This document shows, in pieces, positions 31,880-39,711 of a stretch of 64,000 nucleotides of DNA. The stretch is from the NCBI RefSeq assembly GCF_900148505.1, contig NZ_FRXO01000006.1:305229-369228 (forward strand), written 5' to 3'. The translations under genes and the position numbers were made by a program. The notes under the pieces are model-generated. The model searched no databases, was not told where the DNA came from, and saw only the letters and a list, made by a program, of their open reading frames with translations. Numbering within the stretch: position 1 is the stretch's first letter; each line of letters opens with the position of its first letter. Source of the DNA: Pseudoxanthobacter soli DSM 19599 (GTDB lineage: Bacteria > Pseudomonadota > Alphaproteobacteria > Rhizobiales > Segnochrobactraceae).

Positions 31880-33528
31880 CGAGCGAAACCGCCGACACGC
31901 CCGTGCTGCGGATCGACGGCCTGACCCTCGTCGCCGACGGGGAGGAAGGCGAGCGCGTCCTGCTGGACGGGCTCGATCTCCGGCTGATGCCGCACGAGAT
32001 CCTCGGCATCGTCGGCGAAACCGGCGCCGGCAAGTCGCTGCTGGCGCGCGCGATCATCGACCTGCTTCCCCCGGGCGTGCGCCGCGAGCGCGGTGAGGTG
32101 CTGGTCGAAGGCCGCGTCGTCAGCCAGATGACGCCGGGCGAACGCCGTGCCCTGCGCGGCGGGACGGTGTCGCTGATCGGCACCAACGCCAAGGCGCTGC
32201 TCGATCCGGTCGAGCGGGTGGGGGCGCAGCTCGTGCGCGTGCTGCGCAGCCACCGGCGGCTGTCGCGGCAGGCCGCCTGGGCTCAGGCGGTGCAGCTTCT
32301 CGCCGATGTCGGCATCGTCAACCCCGAGGAGCGCGCCAAGGCCTATCCCCACGAGCTGTCCGGCGGCATGGCCCAGCGCGTCGTCATCGCCATGGCCCTG
32401 ATCGCCGAGCCGAAGATCGTGCTCGCCGACGACGCCACCCTCGGGCTCGACGCCACCGTGTCGGTGCAGGTGCTCGACATGCTGGTGGAGCGCAGCCGGC
32501 GGATGGGCTGCTCGGTGGTGCTCATCACCCACGATCTCGGCATCGTCGCGCACTATTGCAACCGCGTCGCGGTGATGCGCGGCGGCCGGATCGAGGAGAT
32601 GGCGCCGACCGCCCAATTCATCGCCGCGCCGCGCGAACCCTACAGCCGTGCGCTCCTGGACGCGGCGCGGGCGCGGCCGGTTCCCTCGCTTCGCGGGACC
32701 GGAACGGACGCCGCGCCGCTGCTCGCCATCGAGAACCTCGTGAAGATTTTCCCCGGCAGCCGACCGGGCGAACTCGTCCGCGCGGTCGACGGCGTGTCCT
32801 TCACCGTGCGCCGGGGCGAGACCCTCGCCCTCGTCGGCGAGAGCGGCTCGGGCAAGACCACCATCGGCCAGTGCCTCGTGCGGCTGCTGCAGGCGACGTC
32901 GGGCCAGATCCTGTTCGACGGGGAGGACGTGACCCACTGGCCGGAGGCGCGCTTCCGCGGATTGCGCCGCCGGATCCAGATGGTGTTCCAGGAACCCTAT
33001 GTGGCGCTCAACCCGCGCTGGCGGGTGCGTCAGCTCGTCAACGAGCCGCTGGCGATGCTGGAGACCATGTCCGCCGCCGAGCGCCTGAAGCGGGTCCACG
33101 AGGTGCTGGCGCTCGTCGACCTGCCGACGCGCACCGCGGAGCTGTTTCCCCATGAACTCACGGCGGGCGAACAGAAGCGCGTCGGCATCGCGCGGGCGCT
33201 CGCCAGCCGCCCGGACTTCGTCATCTTCGACGAACCGACCACCGCGCTCGATATCCGGGTGCGTGCCCAGATCATCGATCTCGTGCGCGACCTGCAGAGC
33301 CGGATGCAGCTCTCGGCCCTGTTCATCACCCACGACCTCAACTCGGTGCGCTCGCTCGCCCACGACGTCGCCGTCATGAACCGGGGACGGATCGTCGAGG
33401 CGGGCAGCATGGACGAGGTCTTCGCCCGGCCGAAGGACCCCTATACGCGCAAGCTGCTGTCGGCGGAGCTCGCCATCGAACAGGCCGCGCCGCCCCATGA
33501 AGACCATCTGCAGGGAGTTCTGCGGTGA
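31876..33528 (+). CDS. dipeptide-type ABC transporter ATP-binding protein, fused DppD-DppF
   Basis: A 550-aa double ATPase: the two separate subunits of classical dipeptide importers are joined in one chain. Domain 1 has Walker A 'GIVGETGAGKSLLARAI', signature 'LSGGMAQRVVIAMAL' and Walker B 'IVLADDATLGLDATV', where the usual Glu after Walker B is Asp-Ala-Thr, an unusual catalytic position. Domain 2 has 'LVGESGSGKTTIGQCLVR', a signature written 'LTAGEQKRVGIARAL' (Ala-Gly instead of Gly-Gly) and Walker B 'FVIFDEPTTALDI'. Fusions of this kind are common in Hyphomicrobiales. Its start overlaps the permease stop (ATGA) and its stop overlaps the epimerase start. Confidence 0.92.
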   Translation: MTSETADTPVLRIDGLTLVADGEEGERVLLDGLDLRLMPHEILGIVGETGAGKSLLARAIIDLLPPGVRRERGEVLVEGRVVSQMTPGERRALRGGTVSLIGTNAKALLDPVERVGAQLVRVLRSHRRLSRQAAWAQAVQLLADVGIVNPEERAKAYPHELSGGMAQRVVIAMALIAEPKIVLADDATLGLDATVSVQVLDMLVERSRRMGCSVVLITHDLGIVAHYCNRVAVMRGGRIEEMAPTAQFIAAPREPYSRALLDAARARPVPSLRGTGTDAAPLLAIENLVKIFPGSRPGELVRAVDGVSFTVRRGETLALVGESGSGKTTIGQCLVRLLQATSGQILFDGEDVTHWPEARFRGLRRRIQMVFQEPYVALNPRWRVRQLVNEPLAMLETMSAAERLKRVHEVLALVDLPTRTAELFPHELTAGEQKRVGIARALASRPDFVIFDEPTTALDIRVRAQIIDLVRDLQSRMQLSALFITHDLNSVRSLAHDVAVMNRGRIVEAGSMDEVFARPKDPYTRKLLSAELAIEQAAPPHEDHLQGVLR

Positions 33529-34463
33529 GCCAAACGACATCCGAACCGACCATTCTCGTCACCGGTGCCTCCGGCCTGATCGGCCAGCGCGTACTGGCGC
33601 GCCTCTCCGCTGAAGGCCGGCGGGCGCTCGGCATCGACATCGCGCTCAAGCCGGGCCAGCACCCCGTCACCATCGCCGATCTCGGCGACATCCACCGGCT
33701 TCATGGCCTCGCGCGTGCCGAGGGCGTCGGCTCGATCATCCATTGCGGCGCGGTCTCCGGGCCGATGGTGATGATCGACAACCCCTACGGCATCGTTCAG
33801 GCCAATGTGACCGGGACGGCCAACATGCTGGAACTGGCGCGGACCTTCGGGATGCGCCGGCTGGTGTTCTGCTCGTCCACCAGCGCCTTCGGCCCGACGC
33901 GCGCGCCGGAGGCCGGCACGCCCGGACTGGCGGAGGATACGCCGCTCCGGCCCTCCAGCGTCTATGGCGCCACCAAGGTCGCGGCCGAACAACTACTGGC
34001 CGGCTATCGCCAGCAGCATCGCCTCGACGCGGTGGCTGTCCGGCTGTGCTGGGTCTACGGACCGGGCCGCACCACGGACTGCGTGATCCGGACCCTGATC
34101 GAGGACGCGCAGGCCGGCCGGCCGAGCCGACTGCCATTCGGGCGCGATTTTCCCCGCCAGTTCATCCATGTCGACGACGCGGTGGACGCGCTCTTGCGCG
34201 CACACGACGCGCCGTCGTGCCCGCAACCGGTCTACACCGCAACCGGCGGCAGCTTCCTGACCATCGGCGAAGTCGCCGAGGTGGTCGGGCGCGTGCTGCC
34301 CGGCGCCGACATCGACGTCGCCCCGGGACCAGATCCGCTGGACGACTACCAGCACCGTTTCGACACCACCGCCATCGCGCGGGATCTCGGCTTCGTGCCG
34401 CGCCACACGCTGGAGGACGGCGTTCGCGCCTATGCCGCGTGGCTGGCGGACCGTCGCGCCTGA
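33525..34463 (+). CDS. NAD-dependent epimerase/dehydratase (extended SDR)
   Basis: A 312-aa extended short-chain dehydrogenase. The nucleotide-binding motif is 'LVTGASGLIGQRVLARL'; the active-site Ser region is 'LVFCSSTSAFGPTRAPEAG' and the Tyr-x-x-x-Lys motif is in 'SSVYGATKVAAEQLLAGY'. The C-terminal part has the substrate region 'FGRDFPRQFIHVDDAVDALL'. The start is GTG 33525, overlapping the ATPase stop as GTGA, with GGGAG about 9 nt upstream. Such enzymes act on nucleotide sugars or, in catabolic operons, on free sugar acids and lactones; the operon context favours the catabolic type, but the substrate is unknown. Confidence 0.88.
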   Translation: MSQTTSEPTILVTGASGLIGQRVLARLSAEGRRALGIDIALKPGQHPVTIADLGDIHRLHGLARAEGVGSIIHCGAVSGPMVMIDNPYGIVQANVTGTANMLELARTFGMRRLVFCSSTSAFGPTRAPEAGTPGLAEDTPLRPSSVYGATKVAAEQLLAGYRQQHRLDAVAVRLCWVYGPGRTTDCVIRTLIEDAQAGRPSRLPFGRDFPRQFIHVDDAVDALLRAHDAPSCPQPVYTATGGSFLTIGEVAEVVGRVLPGADIDVAPGPDPLDDYQHRFDTTAIARDLGFVPRHTLEDGVRAYAAWLADRRA

Positions 34464-34487
34464 CAGCGCCATTCCGGAGACAGGACC

Positions 34488-35243
34488 ATGACCAGTTTCA
34501 GCCTCGCCGGCCGCACCGCTCTGGTGACCGGCGGCAGCCGCGGCATCGGCGCGGCCATCGTCGAGATCTTCCTCGCCCACGGCGCGCGCGTCGGCTATTG
34601 CCAGTTCGGCGACGACGCCAATGCCGCCGCGCTGGCCGCCCGCCTCGGTGCCGCCGGCCACGACGTGGTCCACACCGTCTGCGACGTCGCCGACGAGGCC
34701 TCGGTCGACGCCCTCGCCGCCTGGAGTGCCGATGCCCTCGGCCCGGTGGACATCCTCGTCAACTGCGCCGGCATCGGCGGCGATCTCGCGTTCGAGGACA
34801 TCACGACGGCCGCGTTCGACCGCATGATCGGCGTGCACCTGCGCGGCACCTTCATGGTGACCCAGCGGTTCTATCCGGCGATGGCCGCGAAGGGCTGGGG
34901 CCGGATCATCAACTTCTCCTCGCAGCTCGCCTACAAGGGCGCGCCGGGCCTCGCGCATTATTGCGCCGCCAAGGCCGGCATCGTCGGCTTCACCCGCGCG
35001 CTCGCCTACGAGGCGGCGCCGAAGGGGGTGACGGTCAATTCGATCGCGCCGGGACCGATCGAGACCGACATGCTGATGGGGCTGACGGATGCCTGGCGGG
35101 CCATGAAGCAGGCCCAGCTGCCGATGGGCCGGTTCGGCCACGTCGACGAGATCGCGCCGACGGCGCTCATGCTGGCGTCCGACGCCGGCGGCTACTATTG
35201 CGGCCAGTCGCTCTCCCCCAATGGCGGCGACGTGATGGTCTGA
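34488..35243 (+). CDS. SDR-family oxidoreductase (FabG-like)
   Basis: A 251-aa classical short-chain dehydrogenase: cofactor motif 'ALVTGGSRGIGAAIVEIF', 'DILVNCAGIGGDLAFEDI', catalytic Ser in 'IINFSSQLAYKGAPGL', Tyr and Lys in 'HYCAAKAGIVGFTRAL', and the C-terminal 'SPNGGDVMV'. GGAG lies about 9 nt before ATG 34488. It is cotranscribed with the epimerase upstream (24-bp gap) and the hydantoinase downstream (22-bp gap). It probably oxidises or reduces a hydroxy/keto intermediate of the pathway fed by the transporter. Confidence 0.9.
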   Translation: MTSFSLAGRTALVTGGSRGIGAAIVEIFLAHGARVGYCQFGDDANAAALAARLGAAGHDVVHTVCDVADEASVDALAAWSADALGPVDILVNCAGIGGDLAFEDITTAAFDRMIGVHLRGTFMVTQRFYPAMAAKGWGRIINFSSQLAYKGAPGLAHYCAAKAGIVGFTRALAYEAAPKGVTVNSIAPGPIETDMLMGLTDAWRAMKQAQLPMGRFGHVDEIAPTALMLASDAGGYYCGQSLSPNGGDVMV

Positions 35244-35265
35244 CACCAGGGATCGGAGAGCACCC

Positions 35266-36666
35266 ATGTTCGACCTCGTCATCCGCAACGGCACCATCGC
35301 CACCGCATCCGACGTGTTCGCCGCCGACATCGGCATCCGGGACGGGCGCATCGTCCAGATCGGCGAGAGCCTGCCGGACGGCGCCCGCACCCTCGACGCG
35401 ACGGGACGCTACGTCCTGCCCGGCGGCGTCGACAGCCACGTCCACATGGCCCAGCCCTCGGGCGAGGGCATCCGCATGGCTGACGGCTTCGAGAGCGGCA
35501 CCCGCTCGGCGCTGTTCGGCGGCAATACCTGCGTGCTGCCGTTCTGCCTGCAGCAGAAGGGGCAGTCGCTGCGCGAGGCGGTGACCGCCTATCACGCGCT
35601 GGCGGAGGGCCAGTGCTACACCGACGTCTCGTTCCACATGATCGTCTCCGACCCGACGCCGGCGGTGCTCGGGCAGGAACTGCCGGCGCTGGTCGCCGAC
35701 GGCTATACCTCCTTCAAGGTGTTCATGACCTATGAGGGGCTGCGGCTGAACGATGCCGAAATCCTCGCCACCATGGACGTCGCGCGGCGGACGGGAGCGC
35801 TCGTGCTCGTCCATTGCGAGAACGAGGACGCCATCCGCTATCTGATCGGCCAGCACGAGAGCGCCGGCGACGTCGCGCCGCGCGCCCATGCGAGCACCCG
35901 CCCGGTGGTGGTCGAGCGCGAGGCGACCCATCGCGCGCTGTCGCTCGCCGAAGTGGTCGACGTGCCGGTGGTGATCGTCCATGTCTCCAACGGCGCGGCG
36001 GCCGACGAAATCCGTGCGGCCCGCGCGCGCGGCCGCAAGGTGGTGGGCGAGACCTGCCCGCAATATCTGATGCTCACCGCCGACGATCTCGACCGCAGCA
36101 ACTGGGAGGGGGCGAAATTCGTGTGCTCGCCGCCCCCGCGCGACAAGCAGGAGCAGGACGCCTGCTGGCGCGGCATCGAGCAGGGCGTGTTCGACCTGTT
36201 CTCCTCCGATCACTGCCCGTTCCTGTTCGACGACCCCTCCGGCAAGCTGAACGCCCGCGGCCGCACCAGCTTCCGCCACATCCCGAACGGGATTCCGGGC
36301 GTCGAAACCCGGCTGCCGATCCTGTTCTCGGAAGGGGTGATGAAGGGACGGATCGACCTGCCGCGCTTCGTCGCCCTCACCGCGACCAACCATGCCCAGC
36401 TCTACGGGCTGGAGCGCAAGGGACGGATCGCGGTCGGGATGGACGCCGACATCGCGATCTGGGACCCGGCCGTGCGGCGCACCATCCGCCACGCGGACCT
36501 GCACGACGGCTCGGACTACACCCCGTATGAGGGGCTGGAGGTGCAGGGCTGGCCGGTGACGGTCATCCTCGGCGGCACCGTGATGGTCGACGAGGGCGCC
36601 CTCGTCGGACCCAAGGGCCAGGGCCGCCACCGCGCCCGCGCGCACTCACCGCTCGCAGCCCGCTGA
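35266..36666 (+). CDS. hydA: dihydropyrimidinase / D-hydantoinase family amidohydrolase
   Basis: A 466-aa cyclic amidohydrolase. Metal ligands are visible: HxH in 'GGVDSHVHMAQPSGEG', the Lys expected to be carboxylated in 'GYTSFKVFMTYEG', His in 'LVLVHCENEDAIRYL', His in 'VVIVHVSNGAAADEI', and Asp in 'LFSSDHCPFLFDDPSGK'. The small beta domain is formed by both ends ('LVIRNGTIATASDVFA', 'GRIAVGMDADIAIWDP'). It would open a hydantoin, dihydropyrimidine or similar ring to an N-carbamoyl compound. GGAGAG precedes ATG 35266. With PuuE and AllA in the same operon it supports ring-opening of imported ureides, but no carbamoylase is present. It is the last gene of the plus operon and is convergent with the minus operon 34 bp away. 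Confidence 0.92.
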   Translation: MFDLVIRNGTIATASDVFAADIGIRDGRIVQIGESLPDGARTLDATGRYVLPGGVDSHVHMAQPSGEGIRMADGFESGTRSALFGGNTCVLPFCLQQKGQSLREAVTAYHALAEGQCYTDVSFHMIVSDPTPAVLGQELPALVADGYTSFKVFMTYEGLRLNDAEILATMDVARRTGALVLVHCENEDAIRYLIGQHESAGDVAPRAHASTRPVVVEREATHRALSLAEVVDVPVVIVHVSNGAAADEIRAARARGRKVVGETCPQYLMLTADDLDRSNWEGAKFVCSPPPRDKQEQDACWRGIEQGVFDLFSSDHCPFLFDDPSGKLNARGRTSFRHIPNGIPGVETRLPILFSEGVMKGRIDLPRFVALTATNHAQLYGLERKGRIAVGMDADIAIWDPAVRRTIRHADLHDGSDYTPYEGLEVQGWPVTVILGGTVMVDEGALVGPKGQGRHRARAHSPLAAR

Positions 36667-36700
36667 TCGCGGGCCGGAACACCATCGGGATCAGATGGGA

Positions 36701-37066
36701 TCATACGCTTTCGGGCGACACGATCACCCAGAGCTTGCGCACGGTCTCGATGGTGCGCCAGGTACCGGTGAAGCCCGGGCGCATGACGAAGGTATCGCCG
36801 GCGGTGAAGCGGCGGGGTTCCCGGCCGTCCTCCGTGAGTTCCATCACGCCGGACAGGATGGTGCAATATTCCCAGGTCTCGCCCTTGATGGAGCGCATCG
36901 CGCCGGGCGTCGCCTCCCAGATGCCGGAACGGATGCGGCCGCCGTCGACGGTGTCCTGCTCCCACGTCCTGTAGGACGGGTCGCCGTCGACCAGACGTTC
37001 GGGCAGCGCCTTGCTCTCCTTCGGCGTTCCGGGATTGTCGAGGTCGAAGACGATCAGGTTGGACAT
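36701..37066 (-). CDS. small cupin-domain protein
   Basis: A 121-aa single-cupin protein ('MSNLIVFDLDNPGTPKESKA' at the start). Cupin strands are recognised in 'GETWEYCTILSGVMELTEDG' and 'GDTFVMRPGFTGTWRTIETV'; the Trp in the second motif and the overall form match the small DUF861-like cupins (ureidoglycine aminohydrolase/(S)-ureidoglycolate-associated and ethanolamine-utilisation types). Its enzymatic role is unknown. It is the last gene of the long minus-strand operon and ends 34 bp from the convergent hydantoinase gene. GGAG lies about 10 nt upstream of ATG 37066. Confidence 0.82.
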   Translation of the reverse strand: MSNLIVFDLDNPGTPKESKALPERLVDGDPSYRTWEQDTVDGGRIRSGIWEATPGAMRSIKGETWEYCTILSGVMELTEDGREPRRFTAGDTFVMRPGFTGTWRTIETVRKLWVIVSPESV

Positions 37067-37086
37067 CGGTCCGAACTCCACAAATG

Positions 37087-38166
37087 TCAGGACAGGAGCG
37101 CGGCGATCGCCTTGCCGCAGCTCGCGGTGTCGGCCGATCCGCCGAGATCGCGCGTGCGCAGGCTGGGCTCCTTCAGCACGGCCTCGATGGCCGCGACGAT
37201 CTCGGCCGCGGCACCCTTCTCGCCGAGATGATCGAGCATCATCGCCGCCGACCAGATCTGGCCGATGGGGTTCGCCACGTTCTGCCCGGCGATATCCGGC
37301 GCGGAGCCGTGCACCGGCTCGAACAGCGAGGGATGCTCGCGTTCGGGATTGATGTTGCCGGAAGGCGCGATGCCGATGGTGCCCGCGCAGGCCGGGCCGA
37401 GATCGGACAGGATATCGCCGAACAGGTTCGAGCCGACGACCACGTCGAAGATGTGCGGCTTCAGCACGAAGTTCGCCGTGAGGATGTCGATGTGGAACTT
37501 GTTCCACGACACCTCGGGATAGGACGCGGCCATCGCCTCCACCCGCTCGTCCCAGTAGGGCATGGTGATGGCGATGCCGTTGGACTTGGTCGCCGAGGTC
37601 ACCAGCCGGCGGGGGCGCGTCCGGGCGAGGTCGAAGGCGAATTTCAGGATGCGGTCGACGCCCTTGCGGGTCATGACCGTCTCCTGCATCACGAGTTCGC
37701 GGTCGGTTCCCTCGAACATCCGGCCGCCGATGGCGGAATATTCGCCCTCGGTGTTCTCGCGCACCACCCAGAAATCGATGTCGCCGGGCTTGCGGCCCGC
37801 GAGCGGGCACGGCACGCCTTCCATCAGCCGCACGGGGCGCAGGTTGACGTACTGGTCGTATTCGCGCCGGAATTGCAGCAGCGAACCCCAGAGCGAGACG
37901 TGGTCCGGCACGATCGCCGGCCAGCCCACGGCGCCGAAGAAGATGGCATCGGGCCGGCCGATCTCTTCCTTCCAATTCTCCGGCATCATGCGGCCGTGCC
38001 GGGCGTAATAGTCGCAATGGGCGAAATCGTGCCATTTCTGCCGCAGCGTGAAGCCGTGGCGGCGGGCTGCCGCCTCCAGGACCCTGACGCCTTCCGGCAT
38101 CACTTCCTTGCCGATGCCGTCCCCGGCGATCACGGCGATATCGTAGGTGCGCTCGTTCATCGTCAT
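37087..38166 (-). CDS. ttuC: tartrate dehydrogenase / isopropylmalate-type beta-decarboxylating dehydrogenase
   Basis: A 359-aa NAD-dependent enzyme of the isocitrate/isopropylmalate dehydrogenase family. The N-terminal 'YDIAVIAGDGIGKEVMPEGV' and the 'HCDYYARHGRMMPENW' segment are characteristic of the tartrate/D-malate branch (TtuC, DmlA). Substrate and metal residues are in 'LWGSLLQFRREYDQYVNLRP', 'VRENTEGEYSAIGGR' and 'SNLFGDILSDLGPACAGTIG'; cofactor residues are in 'FEPVHGSAPDIAGQNVANP'. It oxidises and decarboxylates a 2-hydroxy-dicarboxylate. Two in-frame ATGs (38166, 38160) are possible. It lies between an aldehyde dehydrogenase and a cupin in the operon, suggesting that a hydroxy-diacid is a pathway intermediate. 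Confidence 0.88.
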   Translation of the reverse strand: MTMNERTYDIAVIAGDGIGKEVMPEGVRVLEAAARRHGFTLRQKWHDFAHCDYYARHGRMMPENWKEEIGRPDAIFFGAVGWPAIVPDHVSLWGSLLQFRREYDQYVNLRPVRLMEGVPCPLAGRKPGDIDFWVVRENTEGEYSAIGGRMFEGTDRELVMQETVMTRKGVDRILKFAFDLARTRPRRLVTSATKSNGIAITMPYWDERVEAMAASYPEVSWNKFHIDILTANFVLKPHIFDVVVGSNLFGDILSDLGPACAGTIGIAPSGNINPEREHPSLFEPVHGSAPDIAGQNVANPIGQIWSAAMMLDHLGEKGAAAEIVAAIEAVLKEPSLRTRDLGGSADTASCGKAIAALLS

Positions 38167-38182
38167 GTCCCGCACGGTCCGC

Positions 38183-39652
38183 TCACAGCGGCCGGGTCTT
38201 GAGGCCGCCCAGGTGGAAGGCCTTGGTCTCGAGATATTCGTCCATGCCGGTCGGACCGCCCTCGCGGCCGAGGCCCGACTGCTTGATGCCGCCGAACGGC
38301 GCGACTTCCATCGACACGCTGCCGGTGTTGAGGCCGACCATGCCGAATTCCAGCGCCTCGCCGACCCGCCAAGCCCGGTGCAGGTTCTCGGTGAAGAAAT
38401 AGGCCGCGAGGCCGTAGGGCGTCGCATTGGCGATCGCGATCGCCTCCGCCTCGGTCTCGAAGCGGAACAGCGGCGCCACGGGGCCGAAGGTCTCCTCGCT
38501 CGCGAGCCGCATCGCCGTCGTGGCGCCGGTCAGCACCATCGGCGCCACATAGAGCGGACCGGCCGGCAGCGCGTCCCGGGGCGTGATGTTGCGGGCGCCA
38601 TGGGCGAGCGCGTCCTCGACATGGGCCGCGATCTTGCCGACCGCCGCGGCGTTGATCATCGGCCCGATCTGCACGCCCTCCTCCACGCCCGGCCCGACGC
38701 GCATGGCGGCGACCCGCGCGGCGAGCTTCTCCGCGAAGGCATCGTAGACGCCTGCCTGGACCAGAAGCCGGTTGGCGCAGACGCAGGTCTGGCCGCCGTT
38801 GCGGAACTTGGAGACGATGGCCGCCTCGACCGCCGCATCGAGATCGGCGTCGTCGAACACGATGAAGGGCGCGTTGCCGCCGAGTTCGAGGCTGAGCCGC
38901 TTCACCGTCGGCGCGCATTGCGCCATCAGCAGCGAGCCGACGGCGGTGGACCCTGTGAAGGAGACCTTGCGCACGTCGGGGCTTGAGGTCAGCGCCGCGC
39001 CGATGGCCTTCGGCATTCCGGTGACGATGTTGATCACGCCGGCCGGAATGCCGGCGCGCTCGGCAAGCACGCCCAGAGCCAGCGCGGAATAGGGCGTGAA
39101 CTCAGACGGCTTGATGACCACGGTGCAGCCGGCGGCGAGCGCTGGCGCGCATTTGCGCGTGATCATCGCATTCGGGAAATTCCACGGCGTGATCACCGCC
39201 GCGACGCCGACCGGCTCCTTGTTGACCACGATGCGGCGGTCCGCCGTCGGCGCGGGGATGGTCATGCCGTAGCCGCGGCGGGCTTCCTCGGCGAACCACT
39301 TGATGAAGGAGGCGCCGTAGCCGATCTCGCCGCGCGCTTCGGCAAGAGGCTTGCCCTGCTCCGATGTCATGATCAGCGCGAGGTCGTCTGCGTTCTCCAG
39401 AAGCAGGTCGTGCCAGCGCTCCAGCAGGCGGGCGCGCTCGGCCGCGGTGGTGAGCCGCCAGCTCCGGAAGGCCTCGGCCGCCGCTTCGATGGCGCGGGCG
39501 GTGTCGTCGGCGCCGCAATCCGGCACCGTGCCGAGCGCGGCGCCCGTGGCGGGATCGTCGACGGTGACGGTCGCGCCGCCGGCGGCATGCGTCCAGACGC
39601 CGCCGATCAGCGCCCGCTCGACGAACAGGGAGGGGTCTTTCAGCTTGAGCAT
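38183..39652 (-). CDS. gabD: NAD(P)-dependent succinate-semialdehyde dehydrogenase (GabD-like)
   Basis: A 489-aa aldehyde dehydrogenase. The N-terminal pattern 'FVERALIGGVWTHAAGG', the substrate-side 'ITPWNFPNAMITRKCAPALA', catalytic Glu in 'LSLELGGNAPFIVFDDAD' and catalytic Cys in 'RNGGQTCVCANRLLVQAG' (with a second Cys two residues on, as in GabD), and the C-terminal 'VAPFGGIKQSGLGREGG' match succinate-semialdehyde dehydrogenase. AGGTGA lies 5 nt before ATG 39652. It would oxidise succinate or glutarate semialdehyde to the acid, the usual last step of polyamine or GABA breakdown, fitting the polyamine-type transporter in the same operon. Confidence 0.88.
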   Translation of the reverse strand: MLKLKDPSLFVERALIGGVWTHAAGGATVTVDDPATGAALGTVPDCGADDTARAIEAAAEAFRSWRLTTAAERARLLERWHDLLLENADDLALIMTSEQGKPLAEARGEIGYGASFIKWFAEEARRGYGMTIPAPTADRRIVVNKEPVGVAAVITPWNFPNAMITRKCAPALAAGCTVVIKPSEFTPYSALALGVLAERAGIPAGVINIVTGMPKAIGAALTSSPDVRKVSFTGSTAVGSLLMAQCAPTVKRLSLELGGNAPFIVFDDADLDAAVEAAIVSKFRNGGQTCVCANRLLVQAGVYDAFAEKLAARVAAMRVGPGVEEGVQIGPMINAAAVGKIAAHVEDALAHGARNITPRDALPAGPLYVAPMVLTGATTAMRLASEETFGPVAPLFRFETEAEAIAIANATPYGLAAYFFTENLHRAWRVGEALEFGMVGLNTGSVSMEVAPFGGIKQSGLGREGGPTGMDEYLETKAFHLGGLKTRPL

Positions 39653-39711
39653 GTGTTCACCTGAGAGGAATGCGGGGCTGACACGGCGCGCGCCGCCACA
39701 CCGGCCGAGGG

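Noticed and set aside
37087..38166. Isopropylmalate dehydrogenase of leucine synthesis (LeuB)
   Set aside because: The HCDYYARHG-type segment and catabolic operon context fit the tartrate/D-malate branch better than LeuB.
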